NCBI GenBank assembly: GCA_026645875.1
Contig: JAPKMQ010000002.1
Coordinates: forward strand, 1 to 39,460
DNA length: 39,460 nt
From: Longilinea sp.
GTDB lineage: Bacteria > Chloroflexota > Anaerolineae > Anaerolineales > Anaerolineaceae
Reading direction: 5' to 3'
Within the stretch, counting starts at the first letter, position 1, and each line of letters opens with the position of its first letter. Both the position numbers and the translations under genes were made by a program. Under the pieces are notes generated by a model, which had not been told where the DNA came from, did no database searches, and was given only the letters and a program-made list of their open reading frames with translations. Shown here piece after piece: positions 1 through 6,217 of the stretch.

Positions 1-485
1 AGAATCTTCAACGATATAAAGGATGCGTCGATCGTCACCAACGATACAGGCTCAGGAAAGCCTGCGACGTAGCGCGCATTTTTGCGCTCCATCACCATCA
101 CGCGGGGATCGTTACGCAGCTTCCAATGCAGAATCCCGTAACCCACATCCACAGCGTACACCCGTGCAGCGCCGTGCTGCAGCAGGCAATCGGTGAAGCC
201 GCCCGTGGAGGCTCCCAGGTCGGCACAGATTCGACCCTGCAACTGCGTCAGGCCGAAGGCCTGCAGCGCACCTTCCAGCTTATCGCCGCCCCGTGAAACA
301 TAGCGCGGGCCGTGCTCCACCTGCAGATCTGCAGTTTCCAGCACCTGATCCGAGGGCTTGCTGGCCACCTGGCCATCCACGCGCACCTGGCCGGCCATCA
401 CCAGGCGCTGTGCCTGGCTGCGGCTTTCCGCCAGGCCTCGTTCGGTCAGCAGGAGATCCAATCGGGTTTTGTGAACATTCGACAT
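1..485 (-). CDS. tlyA: TlyA family rRNA methyltransferase / hemolysin-like protein (3' end cut by window edge)
   Basis: Reading the minus strand from ATG at 485 gives an open frame of about 161 codons that runs off position 1. It is absent from the ORF track because it is truncated. Residues about 7-60 form an S4 RNA-binding domain (TRLDLLLTERGLAESRSQAQ). They are followed by the family signature YVSRGGDKLEGAL and an SAM-binding Rossmann start, ADLGASTGGFTDCLLQ, then AVDVGYG. TlyA proteins 2'-O-methylate 16S/23S rRNA cytidines; some were named hemolysins. The last third of the usual 250-270 residues is missing. It is divergent from the prenyltransferase gene, with 55 bases between starts. Family assignment is secure; the exact rRNA target cannot be read from sequence. 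Confidence 0.93.
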   Translation of the reverse strand, partial: MSNVHKTRLDLLLTERGLAESRSQAQRLVMAGQVRVDGQVASKPSDQVLETADLQVEHGPRYVSRGGDKLEGALQAFGLTQLQGRICADLGASTGGFTDCLLQHGAARVYAVDVGYGILHWKLRNDPRVMVMERKNARYVAGFPEPVSLVTIDASFISLKI

Positions 486-530
486 CGCGGAACCTGCTCG
501 CTCCCAACAGAAATATCAAACGGCGAGATG

Positions 531-539
531 TGATATCAT
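531..539 (+). promoter_or_regulatory. Possible extended -10 element directly upstream of the prenyltransferase start
   Basis: TGATATCAT (TGn plus TATCAT) ends one base before the ATG at 541. No Shine-Dalgarno sequence is visible. If transcription starts about 7 bases after this element, the RNA would begin at or near the in-frame ATG at 547, giving a leaderless message. Inferred from motif position only. Confidence 0.35.
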
Positions 540-540
540 A

Positions 541-1422
541 ATGGCTATGCTGAAGGCCATATTAAAGACCATGCGTCCACGGCAGTGGACCAAAAATGTT
601 TTCGTCCTTGCCGCCCTGGTCTTCGACCGGCAGCTATTTACGCTCGACTCAGTCCTGCGCTCGGTGGGAGGCATGCTTCTGTTTTGCCTGCTCTCCAGCA
701 GCGTATATATTATAAACGACATCCGTGACGTCGAAGCCGACCGCCAACACCCCACCAAGCGCAACCGACCAATCGCATCGGGCAAATTGCCCGTGCCGGT
801 CGCCATCGGCACGGTTGTGGTGCTGCTCGCGGTCACTTTCACGTTGGCGTTTTTGCTCTCCCGGCAATTTTTCATCATTGCCGCGTTGTATTTTGCAATC
901 AACCTGGCCTATTCACTTGGCTTGAAGAACGTGCTGCTGGTGGACGTGCTGATCATCGCGGCCGGATTTGTGCTCAGGGTTGCAGCCGGCGTTTCGCTCA
1001 TCGAGGTGGAACGCTTTTCGCCCTGGTTGTACGTGGTCACCACGCTGGGCGCGTTGTACATTGGGTTTGGAAAGCGCCGCGCCGAGGTGATGCTGCTGGA
1101 GCAAAACGCCAACCAGCACCGAAAAGTGCTGGACGGCTACACCCTGCCCTTCCTGGATCAGATGATTACCATCGTCTCCAGCACCACCGTCATTGCCTAC
1201 AGCCTGTACACCTTCTCGGCGCCCAATTTACCTTCCAACCACGCCATGATGCTGACCATTCCGTTCGTGCTGTACGGGATCTTCCGCTACCTCTGGCTGC
1301 TGCAGGTGAAAAAAGAAGGCGGCGCACCGGAAGAAATCCTGCTTTCGGACCGGCCCATCCAGGTTGTCGTCCTGCTGTGGGTGATTTCAGTCCTGATCAT
1401 CTTCTATTTCCTCAATCCATAA
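541..1422 (+). CDS. UbiA-family prenyltransferase, decaprenyl-phosphate phosphoribosyltransferase-like
   Basis: This 293-residue polytopic membrane protein has the UbiA-superfamily aspartate-rich motif NDIRDVEADRQHPTKRNRP near residues 60-78 and about eight or nine hydrophobic segments. The N-terminal MRPRQWTKNVFV and the HPTKRNRPIASG context resemble the bacterial group that moves phosphoribose onto polyprenyl phosphate, rather than quinone or heme prenyltransferases. That subfamily choice is an inference. A second in-frame ATG at 547 could be the true start (see the -10 element just upstream). It is followed after 9 bases by mevalonate kinase and then isopentenyl phosphate kinase, so it is probably co-transcribed with enzymes making the isoprenoid precursors its polyprenyl substrate is built from. 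Confidence 0.85.
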   Translation: MAMLKAILKTMRPRQWTKNVFVLAALVFDRQLFTLDSVLRSVGGMLLFCLLSSSVYIINDIRDVEADRQHPTKRNRPIASGKLPVPVAIGTVVVLLAVTFTLAFLLSRQFFIIAALYFAINLAYSLGLKNVLLVDVLIIAAGFVLRVAAGVSLIEVERFSPWLYVVTTLGALYIGFGKRRAEVMLLEQNANQHRKVLDGYTLPFLDQMITIVSSTTVIAYSLYTFSAPNLPSNHAMMLTIPFVLYGIFRYLWLLQVKKEGGAPEEILLSDRPIQVVVLLWVISVLIIFYFLNP

Positions 1423-1431
1423 ACCGCTGCC

Positions 1432-2388
1432 ATGACCGCTTTTTCTGCGACAGCTTCGGGCAAAATTATCCTGTTCGGTGAGCACTCCGTAGTGTACGGG
1501 CAGCCGGCCATTGCCGTTCCAGTCGACATCGTCCAGGCGCGCGCGGTGGTCGTGGCTGCGCCGCGCAGCCCAACCGGAGCCGTGCACCTGATCGCCGCGG
1601 ATATCGGCCTGGATGCGCTGCTCGCGGATTTGCCTGCCGACCATCCGCTCGCGCTGGCCATCACATTGACATCCTTGCAGCTCAACATCCCGCGCTTGCC
1701 CGCGATGGAAATTCGCATCACCTCCACCATCCCGGTAGCCGCCGGTTTTGGTTCCAGCGCAGCCACTTCGATCGCTTTGATCCGTGCGCTGGCGGCCTTC
1801 GCCGGCCAACGGCTTAGCCACGCAGTGGTGTCTGACCTGGCCTACCAGGTGGAACGCCGCCATCACGGCAACCCATCCGGCATCGACAACACCGTCATCA
1901 CCTACGGCCAGCCGGTGTACTTTGTGCGCGGGCAACCCTTCGAGCCGCTCGAACCGGCGCAACCGTTGATGCTTGTGATCGGTGACTCAGGTGTTCAAAG
2001 CTCCACGGCTGGCGTCGTCGCGGACGTGCGCCGTTTGTATGAAACCCAGCCTGAACGAACCCTGGCAGCTTTCCAGAGCATGGGAGAACTGGCCCGGCAG
2101 GCGCGCGCGCTCATCGAGGCCGGTCAGGTGAATGAACTCGGCACGTTGATGAAAAGCAACCATGCGCTTCTGCGCGGTCTGACCATTTCGTCGCCAGAAT
2201 TGGACCGGCTGGTGGATGCCGCCCTGGCAGCCGGCGCGTTGGGCGCGAAGCTCTCTGGCGGCGGCCGCGGCGGGAACATGATTGCCCTGGTGACCGAAAG
2301 CTCAGCCGGCGCCGTGGAAACGGCCATCCGCTCAGCCGGCACAGCACGCACCTGGGTGACCACTGTCACCGCCCACCCCCGGCGATAG
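1432..2388 (+). CDS. mvk: Mevalonate kinase (GHMP family)
   Basis: A 318-residue GHMP kinase phosphorylating mevalonate to mevalonate 5-phosphate with ATP. Visible motifs are the N-terminal substrate motif SGKIILFGEHSVVYG, the phosphate-binding glycine loop PVAAGFGSSAATS near residues 102-114, and the C-terminal motif LSGGGRGGNMIAL near residue 280. The GEHSVVYGQPA context is specific to mevalonate kinases within the superfamily. The next gene is isopentenyl phosphate kinase, 6 bases downstream, which points to the archaeal-type (alternative) mevalonate route reported for some Chloroflexota rather than the phosphomevalonate kinase route. No decarboxylase, HMG-CoA reductase or HMG-CoA synthase lies in the window. 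Confidence 0.93.
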   Translation: MTAFSATASGKIILFGEHSVVYGQPAIAVPVDIVQARAVVVAAPRSPTGAVHLIAADIGLDALLADLPADHPLALAITLTSLQLNIPRLPAMEIRITSTIPVAAGFGSSAATSIALIRALAAFAGQRLSHAVVSDLAYQVERRHHGNPSGIDNTVITYGQPVYFVRGQPFEPLEPAQPLMLVIGDSGVQSSTAGVVADVRRLYETQPERTLAAFQSMGELARQARALIEAGQVNELGTLMKSNHALLRGLTISSPELDRLVDAALAAGALGAKLSGGGRGGNMIALVTESSAGAVETAIRSAGTARTWVTTVTAHPRR

Positions 2389-2394
2389 GATCGT

Positions 2395-3201
2395 ATGATG
2401 ATTGACCAGAATTTGCTTTTTCTAAAGCTGGGCGGTTCATTGATCACCGACAAGCTCACCGCGCGCACAGCCCGGCACGACGTTCTAACCCGCCTGGCGG
2501 TTGAAATAGCCGCCGCGCTAGCCAGCCAACCCGGGCTGCGCCTGGTGGTAGGACACGGGTCTGGGTCGTTCGGGCACTTCGCCGCCAAACAATTCGGCAC
2601 CTATGACGGCGTGCGCACGCCAGAAGAATGGCAGGGCTACGCACGCGTCTGGAAGGATGCCCGCGAATTAAACCAGTTGGTCCTGGAAGCGCTGGCGCTC
2701 GCCAGCCTGCCGGTCATGGCGTTCCCGGCCTCGGCAATTGTCACCACCGCCCGCCGTGGGGTGTTGCACTGGGAAACTGAACCCATCGAAAAGGCCCTCG
2801 CCCACCGGCTCATTCCGCTGATACAGGGAGACGTGGTCTTTGATTCGATCCTGGGTGGGACGATCCTTTCAACCGAAGATCAGTTCTTTCACCTGGCCGC
2901 GCGACTTAAACCGCGGCGTATCCTGCTGGCTGGCATCGAGCCTGGCGTCTGGGAGGATTTCCCGGCCTGCACCCGGCTATTGGATCACATCCAATTGGAT
3001 GACTATGCGAATATAACAGTCTCCCTGGGCGCATCTGCCGGAGTAGACGTCACCGGCGGGATGGTCCACAAAGTGACCCGCATGCTGGATGTCATTCGCG
3101 CCAACCCCGGAATGGATATACGCATTTTCTCCGGGGAAGAACCAGGCAACCTGGAACAGGCGCTGTCGGGAGCTGAACTCGGCACCCTGCTTTCTGCATA
3201 A
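2395..3201 (+). CDS. ipk: Isopentenyl phosphate kinase (amino acid kinase fold)
   Basis: A 268-residue protein of the amino acid kinase superfamily. It starts LFLKLGGSLITDK and carries GHGSGSFGHFAAK near residues 53-65. The His in GSFGH is the hallmark that separates isopentenyl phosphate kinases from acetylglutamate and uridylate kinases. GDVVFD, STEDQFFHLAARL and GVDVTGGMVHKV are the nucleotide-binding and closing motifs. It should convert isopentenyl phosphate to isopentenyl diphosphate. Two adjacent ATGs (2395, 2398) could serve as start; only weak SD-like purines precede them. It is directly coupled to mevalonate kinase, consistent with one pathway unit. Confidence 0.92.
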   Translation: MMIDQNLLFLKLGGSLITDKLTARTARHDVLTRLAVEIAAALASQPGLRLVVGHGSGSFGHFAAKQFGTYDGVRTPEEWQGYARVWKDARELNQLVLEALALASLPVMAFPASAIVTTARRGVLHWETEPIEKALAHRLIPLIQGDVVFDSILGGTILSTEDQFFHLAARLKPRRILLAGIEPGVWEDFPACTRLLDHIQLDDYANITVSLGASAGVDVTGGMVHKVTRMLDVIRANPGMDIRIFSGEEPGNLEQALSGAELGTLLSA

Positions 3202-3221
3202 CCGATTGGGAGGTGGTATCC

Positions 3222-4373
3222 ATGTTGTACACACGCGATTTACTGGAAGCCAACGAGGATCGAAGCCTCGCTCCCTATGCCCTGCACAGCAAACAGAGCA
3301 AGGGGCGGCAGTTCCCGGACCATGAACCCGATTACCGCACCGCTTTTCAACGCGACCGCGACCGCATCCTTCACACCACGGCTTTCCGCCGCCTGGAATA
3401 TAAAACCCAGGTATTCATCAACCACGAGGGCGATTATTACCGCACCCGCCTCACCCACACCCTCGAAGTGACCCAGATCGGGCGCACCATTGCCCGCGCG
3501 CTGGGCGCAAACGAAGACCTGGTCGAAGCCATCTGCCTGGCGCACGATCTCGGCCACCCGCCCTTTGGCCACTCCGGTGAAACGATTCTGGCACGTTTGA
3601 TGAAAGACCACGGCGGTTTCGATCACAACAAACAATCCTTCCGCATCGTCACCTTCCTCGAAAACCGTTATCCCGATTTTCCCGGACTCAACCTGACATG
3701 GGAAGTGCTGGAAGGCATCGTCAAACATGAGACCGAGTATGACATCGCTGACGCCCGCGATTTCAACCCGGACCTGCGCGGCCACCTGGAAGCTCAGATT
3801 GCCAACGTGGCCGACGAACTGGCCTACACCGCCCACGATCTGGACGACGGCCTCCGCTCTGGCATGATCACCCCGGCTATGCTGAGCGGCATGGAACTGT
3901 GGGAGATCGTCACCGACCTGGTTCGTTGGCATGGAGGCGAGCTGGCCGATCTGCATCGACATCGCATCATCCGCGAGCTGATCGGAATCCAGGTCAGCGA
4001 TCAGGTCACCAGCACCGACCGCCGCCTGCGCGAATCCAGCGTGCGCTCAGCTGAAGATTTGCAGCGACTGTCCTATAACGTCGTCGGGTTCAGCGATGAA
4101 ATGCGCCAGCGCAACCGCCAGCTCAAAGATTTCCTGTATGCTAATCTGTACCGGCAATACCGTGTTGTGCGCATGGCGGTCAAGGCCGAGCGCATCCTTA
4201 GCGAAATTTTTGCCGCCTACCGCGCACAGCCCAACACGCTCCCGGCCCACGTCCAGGCTCAGATCACAGATCGCGGTCTGGAGCGCACTATTTGCGACTA
4301 CATTGCCGGCATGACCGACCGTTACGCGGTGGAAGAACATCAAAAACTGTTCGACCCGCTCATCCTTCCGTAA
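3222..4373 (+). CDS. dgt: Deoxyguanosinetriphosphate triphosphohydrolase-like protein (HD domain)
   Basis: A 383-residue HD-domain hydrolase of the dGTPase family, which removes triphosphate from deoxynucleoside triphosphates. Motifs are the substrate-binding FQRDRDRILHTTAFRRLEYKTQVF (about residues 46-69), the first metal His in RLTHTLEVTQIGR, and the HD pair in CLAHDLGHPPFGHSGE, with a distal Asp in AHDLDDGLRSG. The ORF track begins at a GTG (3213), but GGGAGGTGG at 3208-3216 is an excellent ribosome binding site for the ATG at 3222 and overlaps the GTG, so ATG 3222 was chosen. It begins 20 bases after the isoprenoid cassette and may be read through from it. The true substrate among dNTPs is uncertain. 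Confidence 0.92.
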   Translation: MLYTRDLLEANEDRSLAPYALHSKQSKGRQFPDHEPDYRTAFQRDRDRILHTTAFRRLEYKTQVFINHEGDYYRTRLTHTLEVTQIGRTIARALGANEDLVEAICLAHDLGHPPFGHSGETILARLMKDHGGFDHNKQSFRIVTFLENRYPDFPGLNLTWEVLEGIVKHETEYDIADARDFNPDLRGHLEAQIANVADELAYTAHDLDDGLRSGMITPAMLSGMELWEIVTDLVRWHGGELADLHRHRIIRELIGIQVSDQVTSTDRRLRESSVRSAEDLQRLSYNVVGFSDEMRQRNRQLKDFLYANLYRQYRVVRMAVKAERILSEIFAAYRAQPNTLPAHVQAQITDRGLERTICDYIAGMTDRYAVEEHQKLFDPLILP

Positions 4374-4395
4374 ACAAATCCCGGAATGATAATCG

Positions 4396-4439
4396 CAGGG
4401 CTGGCAGGATCACAGTCTTAATGTTATTATCCAGCCCTG
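4396..4439. repeat. Inverted repeat in the dgt-greA gap
   Basis: CAGGGCTGG (4396-4404) and CCAGCCCTG (4431-4439) are perfect 9-base inverted arms separated by 26 bases. The spacer contains an AT-rich stretch (TTAATGTTATTAT) that could hold a greA -10. It may be an operator, or a hairpin ending dgt transcription, but no T-run follows. Confidence 0.3.
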
Positions 4440-4462
4440 ATCGATTACAGGATGGTGGAAAA

Positions 4463-4930
4463 ATGGCTGACGTATCTTACTTAACCCAGGACGGCCTTGA
4501 TAACATCAAGGCTGAACTTGAAAACCTCAAAGGCCCGGCACGCGAGAACCTGTCGGTTCGCTTGCGCGCGGCTATTCAGATGGGAGACCTCTCGGAAAAC
4601 GCGGATTACATTCAGGCAAAGGAAGAGCAGGGCTTTTTGGAAGGCCGCATTCTGGAGCTAGAACAGATCCTACGCAACGTGGTCATCATCGACGAAAACG
4701 TGAAGAATCGCGAGATCGTCGATATCGGTGCGCACGTCACCATCCGCGAGGGCAGCTTTCCGGAAGAGACTTACCATGTTGTCGGCCCCAAGGAAGCAGA
4801 TCCGCTCAACGGACGTATCTCGCATGAATCGCCCATTGGCAAAGCGCTGCTGGGACACCGCGTTGGCGATGATGTGGTGGTCGATACGCCGGGCGGTTCG
4901 GTCCGTTTGAACATCGTCAAAATTGAGTAA
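4463..4930 (+). CDS. greA: Transcription elongation factor GreA
   Basis: A 155-residue GreA/GreB family protein that stimulates RNA cleavage by backtracked RNA polymerase. The N-terminal coiled coil (about 1-75) carries GDLSENADYIQAKEEQGFLEGRI, including the acidic tip residues that reach the polymerase active site. The C-terminal FKBP-like domain carries NGRISHESPIGKALLGHRVGD. The ORF track extends it upstream to 4292, inside dgt in another frame. The ATG at 4463, preceded by GGTGG, gives the normal family length and was chosen. It ends just before two strong hairpins. Confidence 0.96.
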   Translation: MADVSYLTQDGLDNIKAELENLKGPARENLSVRLRAAIQMGDLSENADYIQAKEEQGFLEGRILELEQILRNVVIIDENVKNREIVDIGAHVTIREGSFPEETYHVVGPKEADPLNGRISHESPIGKALLGHRVGDDVVVDTPGGSVRLNIVKIE

Positions 4931-4951
4931 TCCCTACCGATTTTCCAAAAA

Positions 4952-4972
4952 AACGCGCCTTGAAGGCGCGTT
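4952..4972 (+). terminator. Intrinsic terminator after greA
   Basis: Perfect 9-base stem AACGCGCCT / AGGCGCGTT with a 3-base loop, starting 21 bases after the greA stop and followed by a T-rich ATTTAT. It is the first of two consecutive hairpins in the convergent gap. Confidence 0.8.
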
Positions 4973-4991
4973 ATTTATGGTCAATCACACA

Positions 4992-5025
4992 AAAAGACCT
5001 GCCCGTTCACCCGGGCAGGTCTTTT
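4992..5025. terminator. Bidirectional terminator between greA and the convergent membrane-protein gene
   Basis: A 14-base perfect inverted repeat, AAAAGACCTGCCCG / CGGGCAGGTCTTTT, with a 6-base loop. The A-run on one side and T-run on the other mean it can work on both strands. It lies 18 bases from the minus-strand stop at 5044. Confidence 0.88.
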
Positions 5026-5043
5026 ATCATTTACTCCAATTGA

Positions 5044-6084
5044 TCAGGCTTTTGCCCGCGGCCAGACGGCCAGTTCAAGCGTCAGCCGGTCAAAATTGCT
5101 CTCCGGCGGCAGCGCGCCACTGCCGTAACCCAGATCGACAGCGCGGGCTTCCAGCGTCAGCGTCGCGGTCTCGAGCAACACTTTCGTCCCGGGCTCCACC
5201 AGCACCGGCTCGCCTTTGGAGGCCAACCGCTGGTTGATGGCGGGGTCGTTGAACGCATGCGTGCTCATCAACACCTTGGTGATCGTCTGGATGTCGTTCT
5301 TATCGAACAGCCACACCTCAAACGCAGTCACCTTCTTGGGGTCGCCGACGCCAATGGTTTCGGAGATGCCCACGCCGCACTCGCCCAGGAATTCACCGCT
5401 GGGAGAGTCAATGCTGAATGAGTCGTCATACAGGTCGTCGCCAGCCATGTAGGTGGTCATGAATTGCGCCACCGGTTGATCCTGGCCTTCAGACTGGAAG
5501 TCCGTGCGTTCCGCGGCGCGATTCATTTCCTGCGCGCGTGAAACCGGCGTTCCGCCTGCGGGCTGCCGTTTATTTTTGAACACCAGGTTGTATGCCAATG
5601 CAGCGCCAATTCCCAGAACGGCCAGCGTGGCGACGATCAACAGGACGGGAGATGGGCCTTTGCCTTCTTCTTTATCCGGTGTTACCGGTTCCGCCGCACC
5701 GGGTGTGGTTACGGGCAAGCCGGCCGCGCTGGTCGGTTGCGCAGTAACCGGGGACTTGACCACGGTCTGGAAAGCCATCAGTTCAGCCTGTGAAGCAGGA
5801 CAATTGACCGAGTTGACTTCGATCAACACGTCGGCCGCTTTGGGGCCCAATTCCTGCCAGCGCTGCAAAGCCAGGTCAGCTCGTTGATCTTTGCCAAACG
5901 ATTGGATCGCCATGCACAGGTAATCCACTTTGGCATCATCACGCAAATGCGACGGGGCCGCGTCTGTCCATTCGACCGGCCACAACCCCCAGCCTAGAAC
6001 GAAGAGACCGATGATCAGGCCGACAACAAGTCCAACAGCGGCGGCGATTTTTGGATTGCGAAGTTGTTCAAGAATCTTGTCCAT
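5044..6084 (-). CDS. Two-TM membrane protein of unknown function
   Basis: A 346-residue protein I cannot name. Residues about 12-35 are a transmembrane helix (AAVGLVVGLIIGLFVLGWGLW), followed by an extracytoplasmic-looking segment with two cysteines. After a Pro/Thr/Ala linker, a second helix lies near 146-168 (VLLIVATLAVLGIGAALAY), and then a basic stretch. The C-terminal ~150 residues form a soluble mixed alpha/beta domain containing GECGVGISETIG and FEVWLFDKNDIQT. Two helices place both termini on the same side, so the C-terminal domain is probably cytoplasmic. The start is supported by TAGGAG upstream of the ATG and by a promoter at 6144-6172. It lies downstream of topA but probably has its own transcription unit. 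Confidence 0.85.
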   Translation of the reverse strand: MDKILEQLRNPKIAAAVGLVVGLIIGLFVLGWGLWPVEWTDAAPSHLRDDAKVDYLCMAIQSFGKDQRADLALQRWQELGPKAADVLIEVNSVNCPASQAELMAFQTVVKSPVTAQPTSAAGLPVTTPGAAEPVTPDKEEGKGPSPVLLIVATLAVLGIGAALAYNLVFKNKRQPAGGTPVSRAQEMNRAAERTDFQSEGQDQPVAQFMTTYMAGDDLYDDSFSIDSPSGEFLGECGVGISETIGVGDPKKVTAFEVWLFDKNDIQTITKVLMSTHAFNDPAINQRLASKGEPVLVEPGTKVLLETATLTLEARAVDLGYGSGALPPESNFDRLTLELAVWPRAKA

Positions 6085-6143
6085 AATTCAACTCCTACAG
6101 GTCTGGTTCTCCTGCCTGGTGATCTGCTTTCCACGCTGCGTTC

Positions 6144-6172
6144 ATTTTAGAACAAATTTCGCAAGAAAGCAA
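6144..6172 (-). promoter_or_regulatory. Sigma-70-type promoter for the 5044-6084 gene
   Basis: On the minus strand, TTGCTT, a 17-base spacer and TAAAAT lie 60 bases before the ATG at 6084. A small hairpin at 6175-6187 (GCCAC/GTGGC) next to the -35 may end topA transcription. Confidence 0.55.
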
Positions 6173-6217
6173 CAGCCACCGGGTGGCAAAAGGTTACATG
6201 GAAGGATGTTGCAAGGT

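Noticed and set aside
3213-3221. GTG start for dgt as listed in the ORF track.
   Set aside because: It lies inside the GGGAGGTGG ribosome binding site of the ATG at 3222.
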